Assembly (NCBI GenBank): GCA_903914175.1
Contig: CAIWNX010000083.1
Coordinates: 1 to 44,361 of the forward strand
Origin: an uncultured beta proteobacterium
GTDB lineage: Bacteria; Pseudomonadota; Gammaproteobacteria; Burkholderiales; Burkholderiaceae_C
DNA: 44,361 nt
Reading direction: 5' to 3'
The notes under the pieces were generated by a model. It made no database searches, had not been told where the DNA came from, and worked only from the letters and a program-made list of their open reading frames with translations. The position numbers and the translations under genes were made by a program. Of this stretch, positions 1-8,234 are shown one piece after another (within the stretch, counting starts at the first letter, position 1; each line of letters starts with the position of its first letter).

Positions 1-2142
1 CTCAAGAGCAACCGGGAACTCAAGCTTCCCATCACGCCGCAAAGCATCGCCGGCTATGTTGCCTTCAGCAAGCAGTTGATCAATCTATCCGACGTCTACG
101 ACAGCGAAGCGCTCAAGACGATACACCCGTCGCTGACCTTTCTGAAAGAAGTGGACAAGCGCTCCGGTTTCGTGACGCGCGAGATGCTGGTCGCGCCGAT
201 TCTGGAAGGCGACCTGCTGCAGGGTGTGCTGCAACTCATCAACAACCAAAGCAAACGCTCCTTCAACCAGTTGGAAATTGACGGCGTCTCGCAACTTTGC
301 AAGACGCTGGCCATCGCCATCCGCCAGCGCGTACAAAAAGCGACCGAGCATGCCCGGCGCAAAGCCACCAAGTACGACGGCCTGCTGTCTGACGGCCTGC
401 TCACGCCCGAGCAGCTGACGCAATGCATGGAGACTGCGCGCCAGGAAGGCAAAGCGATTGAACCCCTGCTGCTGGAGCGCTACAAGGTATCGCCCACGCA
501 CATCGGTGCATCGCTGGCGCGCTTTTTCGGCGTGCCCTACGAGGGTTTCAATGCGAGTCGCATCCGCTCCGAAATGCTGCATGGTGCCCTCAAGCGCGAA
601 TTCATCGAGGCGCAGGGCTGGTTGCCGCTGGAAGAATCGCCCGCCGGTCTGGTCATCATGTGCATCGACCCGGAAGCCGTGCGCAATTCGCGCGTGGTGC
701 CGCAGGTCTTCCCGCGCATCAACCGCTTTGCCTACTGCGTGACCACGCAGACCGAATTCGCCGAAACCCTGAAACAGGTGCTTGGTGCTGGCGCGGAAGG
801 CGGCTCGATTGACGAACTGCTGGCCGACATGGACAGCGGGCCACTGGACGATGGCGGCAACGACGACTCGCTGGAATCAGCAGCGGCTGACAACGAACTC
901 GTCAAGTTCGTCAACAAGGTGATCATCGACGCCTACCACCAGAAAGCCTCCGACATCCACATCGAACCGATGCCGGGCAAGCTCAAGACCGGCATCCGCT
1001 TTCGCATTGACGGCACGCTGATGCCCTACGTCGAGGTACCGGCGCATTTCCGTCAGGCCATGGTGACGCGCCTGAAGATCATGTGCGACCTCGACATCTC
1101 CGAGCGACGCAAGCCGCAGGACGGCAAGATCAAGTTCAAGAAATACGGGCCCGTCGACATCGAACTGCGTGTGGCCACCATCCCGTCAGCCGGTGGCGTG
1201 GAAGACGTGGTGATGCGCATCCTGGCAGCGGGCGAGCCGATTCCGCTGGACAAGCTCGGCCTGACACCGCACAACCGCGAGCGCGTGGTGCGCACCATCG
1301 AGCGGCCCTACGGCCTGTTCTACGTCTGCGGCCCCACGGGCTCCGGCAAGACCACCACGCTGCACTCGATCCTCAAGCACCTCAACACGCCCGACACCAA
1401 GATCTGGACCGCCGAAGACCCGGTCGAGATCACGCAAAAAGGCCTGCGCCAGGTGCAGATCAACCGCAAGGCCGGCATCGACTTCGCCCTGGTCATGCGC
1501 GCCTTTCTGCGCGCCGACCCCGACATCATCATGGTCGGCGAGTCGCGCGACAAGGAAACCGTGGCCATGGGCATCGAGGCCTCGCTCACCGGCCATTTGG
1601 TGTTCTCGACCCTGCACACGAACTCGGCACCTGAATCGATCACGCGCCTGCTCGACATGGGCATGGACCCCTTCAACTTTGCCGACGCACTGCTGGGCAT
1701 TCTGGCCCAGCGCCTGGCCAAAAAACTGTGCGACTGCAAGGAAAAATATGTGCCCGACGCGCAGGAGCTCAGCCTGTTTGCGGCCGAATACGCCGATGAG
1801 TTGCGCCACTCCAGCGCCTGGGTGGCCGACTATGCCGGCGAGACCAAAAAACTGATTGACGGCTGGCGCAAGGCTTATGGTCACGATGGCCAACTCAACT
1901 TCTACCGCCATGTTGGCTGCGACAAATGCGGCCTGACCGGCTACAAGGGACGCATCGGCCTGCACGAGCTGTTGATCGCCACCGACGACATCAAAAAACT
2001 GATCCAGGAACGCGCCCGCGTTGCTGAGATCTTTGCCGCGGCGGTAGAAGGCGGCATGCGAACGCTGAAGATGGACGGCCTGGAAAAAATCATGATGGGC
2101 CTGACCGACCTCAAGATGGTGCGCTCGGTCTGCATCAAGTAA
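1..2142 (+). CDS. GAF-domain GspE/PulE/PilB-type secretion ATPase, 5' partial
   Basis: Cytoplasmic hexameric-type ATPase of the type II secretion/type IV pilus family, which would power pilin polymerisation. The frame is already open at base 1 and the upstream part reads as the end of a GAF domain, so the true start lies outside the window; the first in-window start-like codon (TTG at 76) falls inside that domain. Downstream come a MshEN/T2SSE N-terminal-like region (about 450-780), then the ATPase core with Walker A GPTGSGKTTT near 1330, an Asp box/Walker B region (DPDIIMVGE near 1518) and a zinc-type cysteine set split between CDC (near 1730) and CDKC (near 1920). The pilin gene follows 190 bp downstream, which supports a pilus role. 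A GAF domain is not part of classical PilB, so the symbol is left open. Family assignment is secure; the exact pathway is inferred from context. Confidence 0.9.
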   Translation, partial: LKSNRELKLPITPQSIAGYVAFSKQLINLSDVYDSEALKTIHPSLTFLKEVDKRSGFVTREMLVAPILEGDLLQGVLQLINNQSKRSFNQLEIDGVSQLCKTLAIAIRQRVQKATEHARRKATKYDGLLSDGLLTPEQLTQCMETARQEGKAIEPLLLERYKVSPTHIGASLARFFGVPYEGFNASRIRSEMLHGALKREFIEAQGWLPLEESPAGLVIMCIDPEAVRNSRVVPQVFPRINRFAYCVTTQTEFAETLKQVLGAGAEGGSIDELLADMDSGPLDDGGNDDSLESAAADNELVKFVNKVIIDAYHQKASDIHIEPMPGKLKTGIRFRIDGTLMPYVEVPAHFRQAMVTRLKIMCDLDISERRKPQDGKIKFKKYGPVDIELRVATIPSAGGVEDVVMRILAAGEPIPLDKLGLTPHNRERVVRTIERPYGLFYVCGPTGSGKTTTLHSILKHLNTPDTKIWTAEDPVEITQKGLRQVQINRKAGIDFALVMRAFLRADPDIIMVGESRDKETVAMGIEASLTGHLVFSTLHTNSAPESITRLLDMGMDPFNFADALLGILAQRLAKKLCDCKEKYVPDAQELSLFAAEYADELRHSSAWVADYAGETKKLIDGWRKAYGHDGQLNFYRHVGCDKCGLTGYKGRIGLHELLIATDDIKKLIQERARVAEIFAAAVEGGMRTLKMDGLEKIMMGLTDLKMVRSVCIK

Positions 2143-2154
2143 GGGGCCCGAGCG

Positions 2155-2170
2155 CTGACAAAAATGTCAG
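2155..2170. promoter_or_regulatory. Inverted repeat upstream of pilA, possible PilR operator
   Basis: CTGACA-AAAA-TGTCAG is a perfect 6-4-6 inverted repeat just after the ATPase stop codon and about 95 bp upstream of the sigma-54 type promoter of pilA. That is the usual position for an enhancer-binding protein site, and the repeated TGTC core resembles reported PilR sites. It lacks the T-tract and GC-rich stem of a terminator. The operator role is inferred. Confidence 0.4.
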
Positions 2171-2262
2171 TCCGGCTCCCGAAATTGATAGAAATTGCGG
2201 GGCCTTTTGTTGAATTTGCCAGATTTCAACAGATAAACCACAAATTCCAAGGCTAAAACCGC

Positions 2263-2278
2263 TGGCACGGAAGCTGCT
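2263..2278 (+). promoter_or_regulatory. Sigma-54 (RpoN) promoter of pilA
   Basis: TGGCACGGAAGCTGCT matches the -24/-12 consensus TGGCACG-N4-TTGCW: GG at 2264-2265 and GC at 2276-2277 are 12 bases apart, as required. The start of transcription would be near 2289, giving a leader of about 45 bases before the pilA ATG. RpoN control of the major pilin is well known in pseudomonads and other proteobacteria. Confidence 0.8.
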
Positions 2279-2334
2279 GTACTGAACCGTACCGATTTGG
2301 TCACGTGTTTTTTTATTTATCCAAGGAGTTCTTC

Positions 2335-2784
2335 ATGAAGCGTTCTATGCAAAAAGTTCAAAAGGGTTTCACCCTGATCGAGTTGATGATCGTCGTTGCG
2401 ATTATTGGTATTCTGGCGGCTGTGGCTTTGCCGGCTTATCAGGATTACACGGCCAAGGCCAAATTCGCCGAAGTAAATTCGGTAGCCTCTACATACCAAT
2501 CAGCCGTTGCTGCCTGCGCACAAGAACTCGGGACCGTTACCGGCTGTAATCTGGGCTCCAGTGGCATTCCAGCCACAACCGCTACAACTTATGTGGGTTC
2601 GGTTGCGGTGACTAATGGTGCCATTACCGTGACGCCAACCGTAGCCATCAACACTGGCTCCACCTTGGTACTGTCTCCTACGCTGAACGCTGCAAATCTG
2701 AGCTGGGTTAGGTCTGGCGGTTGCTTGACAGCACAACCAGCAGGCGGGGCGGGCATTTCAGTTCCTATTCTCTGCAAACCTTAA
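2335..2784 (+). CDS. pilA: Type IV major pilin PilA
   Basis: Structural subunit of the type IV pilus. The ATG at 2335 follows a strong ribosome site (AAGGAG at about 2322); an in-frame GTG 30 bases upstream is less likely because it would precede the ribosome site and lengthen the leader. The protein has 149 residues. It begins with a short basic prepilin leader ending KVQKG, then the cleavage site G^FTLIE with Glu5 of the mature protein, and the hydrophobic N-terminal helix [21 protein letters not shown]. Mature length is about 138 residues. Two cysteines near the C-terminus (SGGC and ILCKP) can form the usual D-region disulfide, and another pair lies at mid-protein (AACAQ and TGCN). It has its own sigma-54 type promoter and its own terminator. 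Confidence 0.97.
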   Translation: MKRSMQKVQKGFTLIELMIVVAIIGILAAVALPAYQDYTAKAKFAEVNSVASTYQSAVAACAQELGTVTGCNLGSSGIPATTATTYVGSVAVTNGAITVTPTVAINTGSTLVLSPTLNAANLSWVRSGGCLTAQPAGGAGISVPILCKP

Positions 2785-2844
2785 GTAGTCGAGCCAATGG
2801 GGGCGGTATCGTGTGTCTGCCTCCAATGATTTTTCTTCACTCGT

Positions 2845-2874
2845 AAAAATACCCGCAACAGCGGGTATTTTTTT
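2845..2874 (+). terminator. Rho-independent terminator after pilA
   Basis: AAAAATACCCGC, loop AACA, then GCGGGTATTTTTTT: a 12-bp stem followed by T's, 60 bases after the pilA stop. It should isolate the strongly expressed pilin mRNA from the next gene, which starts only 30 bases further on; some read-through is possible. Confidence 0.9.
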
Positions 2875-2903
2875 GACCATTAACAAATAGCCTAAAGGGT
2901 CCT

Positions 2904-4559
2904 GTGTATAAATTCGGCTTATTGAGTCTCTTGAACCTTGGCAAGGTTGGAGTGAAGAACGGATGGCGAAGTCTTTTGTTGGTGGTCGTTGTTTTTGCGT
3001 TGTACGGGCAATTTCTGTGGAATCCCATCGTCTTTGACGACCTGTATTTCTTTATGCTGGACAACGAGGGCAACCAGCCCGTTTCCAGTTACCACTTTGA
3101 ACTGCTTCAACTGCGCTCACTCCCCTATGCCTCCCTGGCATGGACAAAAGCCTGGTTCGGGCTGGACTTGATCAACTTTCGTATTGGCAATCTGCTGCTG
3201 CACGCCGGGGTTGTCCTAGCGCTGTTCTTTTTCCTCACCAGTTTGTTCACCGCAGTGATCGGCGACGACAAGGAAGAACGCCTGTCACCCCGGATGGCCG
3301 CCTTTTTCGCCGCCCTGCTGTTTGCGCTCAACCCGGTATCAACCTACGCCGTGGCCTACCTGGTCCAGCGCAGCATCGTGATGGCCACCCTGTTCAGCCT
3401 GCTCGGTTTGCTGGCCTACACCCGGGGCAGTGTCCGGCAAAAGCCGGCATGGCTGTGGCTAAGCGTGGCCTGCTACTTCTTTGCGGTCTACGCAAAAGAG
3501 CAGGCTGTCATGCTGCCTGCTGTGTTTTTAAGCCTGACGATTCTGCTGCACGCCGACTGGCGCCAGCAGTTCAAGGACCGCTGGGCGATTTTTCTGGCCA
3601 TGCTGGTCATCGCCGTTCTGGTGGTGGTGAGCGCCAAGGGTTTGATCGGCTCGGTCTACGTCGTTCCTGGCACCGAGACCTGGGGCGAAGCCGAGCGCCC
3701 GCTGAGCTACCCGCTGAGCATTTGGATGCAGTCACAGCATTTTTTGAAATACGCATTCTTGTGGATTTTTCCGAACCCGGCCTGGATGTCGATAGACATG
3801 CCACAGCCTGCGCCTGAGTCGCTGCTCTCGCCTTTTTTATTGTCCTTTCTGGCTTTTCTGGCCTGGGGTGCGCTGGCGTTTTGGCTGCTGTTCAAACGCG
3901 GCCGGCGGGGTCTGGCCGGGTTTGCGCTGCTGTCACCCTGGCTGATGTACTTGGTTGAGTTTTCCTTGATCCGGGTTCAAGACGTATTCGTGCTATACCG
4001 CAGCTACCTGTGGGCACCCGTCGCCTTTTGTCTGTTGCCGGTGATCTTTGCCAAACTCAATGGCCGTGCGGCAGCGGCTGTCCTGTCGTTGTTGGCGTTG
4101 ACCATGATCCCCTTGTCGATGGACCGCTTGATGACCTTGTCTCACCCCTATTTGGTGTGGGACGACGCTGAAAAACTGGTCAAGGGTCGCCCCGACCTGC
4201 TGGGGTCCTTTCGCATCTACTACAACCGTGGCACCGAGGCGATTCACATTGGCAATCTTGATCAAGCCGTCTCCGACCTGAAGCAGGCCATTGCACTGAG
4301 CCCGCGCTTTGCCGAAGCGCACGGCAACCTGGGTGCCGCCTATTTCGCCAAAGCCGACTGGAACAACGCGGCCGCTGCATTTGGCAAGGCCATCGCAATT
4401 GCCCACGAAGACCATCAAGCCCCCAGCCCGCGCTATATCCACGGTCGGGCCCAGGCTTTTGAAAAACTCGGCGAATTGGAGAAGGCGCAACAGGACTACC
4501 GGGAAAGCTGCCGACTCGCCAAACGAGGCTGCGACAAGCTCAAGCCGCCGAGCCAGTAG
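2904..4559 (+). CDS. TMTC-like multi-pass membrane protein with C-terminal TPR repeats, candidate pilin glycosyltransferase
   Basis: 551-residue membrane protein. After a first membrane helix (about 22-36) comes the acidic pair FDDLYFF (D45, D46) on the first outer loop, the place where GT-C glycosyltransferases carry catalytic acids. Further features match the TMTC/O-mannosyltransferase-like family: a NLLLHA helix, ALNPVSTYAVAYLVQR, and YAKEQAVMLPA. Roughly ten hydrophobic segments run to about residue 425, followed by two to three TPR motifs (about 436-545). Start choice is uncertain: GTG at 2904 has a weak AAAGGG upstream, and GTG at 2952 is an alternative. The position directly after pilA recalls pilin-modifying genes found beside pilin genes in other bacteria. 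Membrane and TPR architecture are seen; glycosyl transfer to pilin is inference. Confidence 0.65.
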   Translation: MYKFGLLSLLNLGKVGVKNGWRSLLLVVVVFALYGQFLWNPIVFDDLYFFMLDNEGNQPVSSYHFELLQLRSLPYASLAWTKAWFGLDLINFRIGNLLLHAGVVLALFFFLTSLFTAVIGDDKEERLSPRMAAFFAALLFALNPVSTYAVAYLVQRSIVMATLFSLLGLLAYTRGSVRQKPAWLWLSVACYFFAVYAKEQAVMLPAVFLSLTILLHADWRQQFKDRWAIFLAMLVIAVLVVVSAKGLIGSVYVVPGTETWGEAERPLSYPLSIWMQSQHFLKYAFLWIFPNPAWMSIDMPQPAPESLLSPFLLSFLAFLAWGALAFWLLFKRGRRGLAGFALLSPWLMYLVEFSLIRVQDVFVLYRSYLWAPVAFCLLPVIFAKLNGRAAAAVLSLLALTMIPLSMDRLMTLSHPYLVWDDAEKLVKGRPDLLGSFRIYYNRGTEAIHIGNLDQAVSDLKQAIALSPRFAEAHGNLGAAYFAKADWNNAAAAFGKAIAIAHEDHQAPSPRYIHGRAQAFEKLGELEKAQQDYRESCRLAKRGCDKLKPPSQ

Positions 4560-4564
4560 AACCC

Positions 4565-4598
4565 TTCACCCCCGCATCAAGGCCTCAATCTCCGCCAC
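4565..4598 (-). pseudogene. Relic copy of the pepP 3' end
   Basis: These 34 bases match the end of pepP (6054-6087) at 32 positions. Read on the minus strand they encode VAEIEALMRG and a stop, identical to the PepP C-terminus; both mismatches are synonymous (Ala and Leu codons). The match ends abruptly on both sides. It marks one edge of the segment carrying the AAA ATPase. Confidence 0.85.
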
Positions 4599-4600
4599 AC

Positions 4601-4627
4601 GGTAATTGGGGTCAGATTCCAATTACC
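4601..4627. repeat. REP-like palindrome
   Basis: GGTAATTGG, spacer GGTCAGATT, CCAATTACC: a perfect 9-bp inverted repeat directly next to the pepP relic. The GGGGTCAGA-type core is reminiscent of REP sequences handled by REP-associated tyrosine transposases, but no such transposase is present in the window. The inverted repeat is certain; family membership is a guess. Confidence 0.55.
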
Positions 4628-4634
4628 GGTCCAC

Positions 4635-4660
4635 AAAAACCACCGTTTCGGTGGCTTTTT
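4635..4660. terminator. Bidirectional terminator between the TMTC-like gene and the AAA ATPase gene
   Basis: AAAAA-CCACCG, loop TTT, CGGTGG-C-TTTTT. The 6-bp GC stem is flanked by A's on one side and T's on the other, so it can stop transcription from both converging genes. Confidence 0.8.
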
Positions 4661-4712
4661 GTATTCTGAGTCGGTTTTCAATTGTTCATCTAAAAAATCT
4701 GCAAAAACAGGC

Positions 4713-5924
4713 TTATTCCGACCACAAGGCCTGCACCGGCACAGCAAACAGACGCGGCCCAAAACGCACACTGGCTTCGCCGTCATACATCACCACACCG
4801 CCGACAAAGCGTTCGCCGGCAATCTCCTGCAGTTTGCGCAGGCCACGAAAATCCTCGCTGCGCACCGTGCCAGACGCCTTGACATCAACACCGGCCAGCA
4901 ACGAACCGCGCTCGATCACGATATCAACCTCATGGTTATCCCGGTTGCGAAAATGATAAAAAGCCAAGGCCTCGGGGCTCCCGCTGGCCTGACGGCGCAA
5001 CTCCTGAAAAACAAAGGTCTCCAGCAGTTGTCCAAGCAAGGCGCGATCCGCGTGCAGGCCCGCCGCATCGACCCTGAGCAACGCCGCCGCCAACCCGGTG
5101 TCATTCAGATGGAGTTTTGGTGTCTTGACCAGTCGGTTGATAGGCCGGGTATGCCAGGGTGGCAATAGATCAACCAGAAACACCCGCTCAAGCAAAGTCA
5201 GATAGTCGCGCACCGTGGGCCGACTTACACCAAAGGGACTTGCCAACTCACTCACGTTAAACAAGTGCGCCGTGTGCCGCGCAGCCAAATCCAACAAGCG
5301 TGGCATGACATCCAGCGAAGCAATACGGGCCAGGTCACGCACATCGCGTTGAACCAGTGTCTGGACATAGGCCTGATACCAACTGCGCCGACGCGCGCTC
5401 TGCCGAGTCAACGCTGCAGGGAATCCTCCTGCCACCACAATCTCGGCCAGACTCAAACCGATGCGCTCGAACGAGGTGGGCTTGAAGTCCGCATTGAAAA
5501 GCTGCGCTATAAAACCGGCACGCCGTCTGTGCAGTTCAACCTGCGCCAAAGGGTGCAAACGAAGAACTTCGATGCGCCCTGCCGGCGAATCCGCCAGTTT
5601 GGGGAGTAACAAGACGTCGGCTGAGCCCGTCAACAAGAAGTGGCCCGGTTGGCGATCCCGATCCACGACGAGTTTGAGAGACGTGAATATCTCGGGTACC
5701 CGCTGCACTTCATCCAGCACCATCCTGGGTGGCAAGTCGGTTACAAAACCGATAGGGTCAGCCCGCGCTGCGCGTGCCAGATTGTCATCGTCAAAACTGA
5801 TATAGCCATAGCCAAGCGGCTCGGCAACCGTACGAGCCAAAGTGGTTTTGCCACACTGTCGAGGGCCCTGTATCAGCACGACTGGCGTGTCGGCCAGACT
5901 GGCTTGCAGGTTCTCCTGAACCAC
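4713..5924 (-). CDS. AAA ATPase of the DUF4143 family
   Basis: 403-residue protein with an N-terminal P-loop ATPase (GPRQCGKT, residues 20-27; Walker B-type LDEVQ at about 70-74) and a C-terminal DUF4143 domain. It has the family's HTH-like middle region (LASPFGVSRPTVRDYLTLLE) and a restriction-endonuclease-like fold signature (NHEVDIVIERG followed by VDVKAS). The start is GTG; an in-frame stop lies a few codons upstream, so no longer form is possible. Members are common on mobile or accessory DNA and their cellular role is unknown. The gene is bracketed by pepP and by a copy of the pepP tail, so it was probably inserted after the operon formed. It is on the same strand as pepP, with a gap of about 130 bases that shows no clear promoter. 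Confidence 0.9.
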   Translation of the reverse strand: MVQENLQASLADTPVVLIQGPRQCGKTTLARTVAEPLGYGYISFDDDNLARAARADPIGFVTDLPPRMVLDEVQRVPEIFTSLKLVVDRDRQPGHFLLTGSADVLLLPKLADSPAGRIEVLRLHPLAQVELHRRRAGFIAQLFNADFKPTSFERIGLSLAEIVVAGGFPAALTRQSARRRSWYQAYVQTLVQRDVRDLARIASLDVMPRLLDLAARHTAHLFNVSELASPFGVSRPTVRDYLTLLERVFLVDLLPPWHTRPINRLVKTPKLHLNDTGLAAALLRVDAAGLHADRALLGQLLETFVFQELRRQASGSPEALAFYHFRNRDNHEVDIVIERGSLLAGVDVKASGTVRSEDFRGLRKLQEIAGERFVGGVVMYDGEASVRFGPRLFAVPVQALWSE

Positions 5925-6054
5925 ATGCGAAGCAAGGCCTGATCATTGGGCAATAGGGGCAATGCAGACACCGGCTAACTGTAAGGTTAACGTCCGGCTG
6001 ATTGAAACAATTTTCTCCGCTAATCGAACTATATTGGCGCACTGAAGATGGCAT

Positions 6055-7449
6055 TCACCCCCGCATCAGCGCCTCAATCTCCGCCACCGCCACCGGAACA
6101 CCCCGGCTGATCAATTCGCAACCGGTGTCGGTCACGATGGCGTCGTCTTCGATGCGGATGCCGATGTTGTGGAACTGTTCCGGCACGCCTTCGGCAGCAC
6201 GCACGTAGATGCCGGGCTCAATCGTCAGCACCATGCCGCTTTGCAGAATGCGCGCCGGGCGGTCCTTGATGAGCTCGCCGCTGAGCGGGTCTTTGCGTTC
6301 GCTCACGCTGCCGACCTCGGAAGGTTCAAGGTAGCTGCCGCAGTCGTGCACGTCCATGCCCAGCCAGTGGCCGGTGCGGTGCATGTAGAACTGGAAGTAG
6401 GCGCGTTTCTCAATCACATCCTGCACGCCGCCGACTTTATTGGCGTCAAGCAGACCGAGATCGAGCATGCCCTGCGCCAGCACCTTGACGGTGGCCTCGT
6501 GTGGATCGGTGAAGCGCGCACCGGCATGGGTGGCGGCAATGGCGGCTTCCTGCGAGGCCAGCACCAGTTCATACAGGGCGCGCTGCGGCGCGCTGAACCT
6601 GCCGTTGGCGGGGAAGGTTCGCGTGATGTCGCTGGCATAGCCGTCAAGTTCGCAGCCGGCGTCGATCAGCACCAGGTCACCACTGCGGATCGCGCCCACA
6701 TCAGCCCGGTAATGCAGCACGCAGGCATTGGCGCCGCCGGCCACGATCGAACCATAGGCCGGGTACTGCGAGCCGTGACGGCGAAACTCGTGCAGCAGTT
6801 CGGCGTCCAGGTGGTACTCGCGCACCGCCTGCCCCTGGCGCAACATGCGCGCACTCAGTTGCATGGCGCGGATGTGTCCGCCGGCGCTGATCTGTGCCGC
6901 GCGGCGCATGGTGTCCTGCTCGTGCGCGTCCTTGGTCAAGCGCATTTCGTCGAGCAAGCCGCACAGGTCGCGCTGCTGCTCGGGGCACAGCGCGCCAAAG
7001 CGAACACGGGCACGCAGACTGCCAAGCCAGCCATCGATGCGCGTCTCCAGCGCCCTGTGCGTGGCAAACGGGTACCAGACGGCATCGCGGCCATCGAGCA
7101 GGGCTGGCAGTTGCGCGTCGAGTTCGGTTACCGAATACGCCGCATCCACAGCCAACTGCGCCGGGGCGGCGACCGGACCAACGCGAAAGCCATCCCAGAT
7201 TTCGCGCTCCAGGTCTTTCGGTTGGCAAAACAGCGTGCTCTTGCCATCGCCCGTGAGCACCAGCCAGGCTTTCGGTTCGCCAAAGCCAGTCAGGTAGTAA
7301 AAATAGCTGTCGGGCCGATACAGAAAATCCGAATCGCGGTTGCGCTGCTGCTCAGGGGCGGTCGGGATGATGGCGACGCCTTTGGGACCCAGCACGGCGG
7401 CCAGCCGGGCGCGGCGCTGTTCGTAAAGAGCCATGGAAGATGATGTCAT
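6055..7449 (-). CDS. pepP: Xaa-Pro aminopeptidase (M24 family)
   Basis: Cytoplasmic metallo-aminopeptidase that removes N-terminal residues preceding proline. It has an N-terminal aminopeptidase P domain (FLYRPDSYFYYLTGF) and a pita-bread catalytic domain with the five metal ligands visible in order: the two Asp in LIDAGCELDGYASDITRTFP, His in HRTGHWLGMDVHD, Glu in LTIEPGIYV and Glu in GIRIEDD. Length (464 or 459 residues) is normal. The ATG at 7449 overlaps the murU stop as ATGA, implying translational coupling; an internal ATG five codons later (MALYEQRR) is the alternative start. It is the last of three tightly packed genes. Its last ten codons are duplicated at 4565-4598. Confidence 0.95.
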   Translation of the reverse strand: MTSSSMALYEQRRARLAAVLGPKGVAIIPTAPEQQRNRDSDFLYRPDSYFYYLTGFGEPKAWLVLTGDGKSTLFCQPKDLEREIWDGFRVGPVAAPAQLAVDAAYSVTELDAQLPALLDGRDAVWYPFATHRALETRIDGWLGSLRARVRFGALCPEQQRDLCGLLDEMRLTKDAHEQDTMRRAAQISAGGHIRAMQLSARMLRQGQAVREYHLDAELLHEFRRHGSQYPAYGSIVAGGANACVLHYRADVGAIRSGDLVLIDAGCELDGYASDITRTFPANGRFSAPQRALYELVLASQEAAIAATHAGARFTDPHEATVKVLAQGMLDLGLLDANKVGGVQDVIEKRAYFQFYMHRTGHWLGMDVHDCGSYLEPSEVGSVSERKDPLSGELIKDRPARILQSGMVLTIEPGIYVRAAEGVPEQFHNIGIRIEDDAIVTDTGCELISRGVPVAVAEIEALMRG

Positions 7450-8231
7450 GCGGATTCCATTGGGTTCAAGTGATTGAGTTGTGCCAAGCGCGCCGGCGTT
7501 CCGACGTCGGTCCAGGCACCAGCATACAGTTCAGCCGAGACCCGGCCATTGTCCATCGCCTTGCGCAACAGCGGCGCCAGCGGGGCTTTTATACCCTGCG
7601 GGTTGCCGGCCGGGATGTCACACCAGGGCGTCTCAAACAAGGCCTTGCGGTACAGCCCGATGGTGGAATAGGTGTAGCGCGGCTGCACAGCATCCGCCGG
7701 CAGGTTCAGCGCCAAACCGATCCCCCCAGCGGACCCTGAGGACAGGCCGAAATCCCCCTGCGGGTTGTGCGCCGGATTGGCTACCAGCCAGATATGCGCC
7801 AACTTGTCGCTGGCGGCAAAACGTGCCACCGCCTCTTCGCTGAAGACAAAATCGGGCACAAACACGTCACCCGCCAGCAGCCAGAAAATGCCGTCGATCT
7901 CGTTTGCCGCCTCCGGTGGGCACAGCATCGGCAGCGCCCTGACGATGCCGCCTGCGGTTTCCAGCGCGCCGCCAAAATCGCGCCCTTCATGCGAATAGCC
8001 AATCGGTAATGACGCCGGCACAAAGACCGGGCCAAACGTGGTCTCAATCTGCTCGCCCAGCCAGGACGTGTTGATCACCGCTCGGCTCGCGCCAGCTCGC
8101 GCCAGCGCGCGCAACAAACGCTCCATTAGCGACTGGCCCTGCACCTGCAGCAGCGGTTTGGGCGTGGCATCCGTCAGCGGGCGCATGCGCTCGCCACGGC
8201 CGGCGGCTAGCAGCATGGCGGGGACTTTCAT
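7446..8231 (-). CDS. murU: N-acetylmuramate-1-phosphate uridylyltransferase MurU
   Basis: Sugar-phosphate nucleotidyltransferase that would form UDP-MurNAc from MurNAc-1-phosphate in the cell-wall recycling route that bypasses de novo synthesis. The N-terminal nucleotide-binding signature LLAAGRGERMRPLTDATPKP is followed by WLGEQIE, a metal-binding region LLAGDVFVPDF and the family's C-terminal TDVGTPARLAQL. The 261-residue length is slightly longer than Pseudomonas MurU. The stop overlaps the pepP start by 4 bases and the start lies 3 bases after the reductase stop, so the three genes form one transcript. The usual partner kinase AmgK is not in the window. A related hexose-phosphate nucleotidyltransferase cannot be fully excluded. 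Confidence 0.85.
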   Translation of the reverse strand: MKVPAMLLAAGRGERMRPLTDATPKPLLQVQGQSLMERLLRALARAGASRAVINTSWLGEQIETTFGPVFVPASLPIGYSHEGRDFGGALETAGGIVRALPMLCPPEAANEIDGIFWLLAGDVFVPDFVFSEEAVARFAASDKLAHIWLVANPAHNPQGDFGLSSGSAGGIGLALNLPADAVQPRYTYSTIGLYRKALFETPWCDIPAGNPQGIKAPLAPLLRKAMDNGRVSAELYAGAWTDVGTPARLAQLNHLNPMESA

Positions 8232-8234
8232 GTT

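Noticed and set aside
2305..2334. GTG at 2305 as the pilA start
   Set aside because: The ribosome site AAGGAG lies downstream of it, directly before ATG 2335, and the shorter leader is the normal prepilin form.
6169..7443. A 424-codon plus-strand frame opposite pepP
   Set aside because: No family features, and pepP on the other strand has a full set of catalytic ligands; this is a mirror of its codon pattern.
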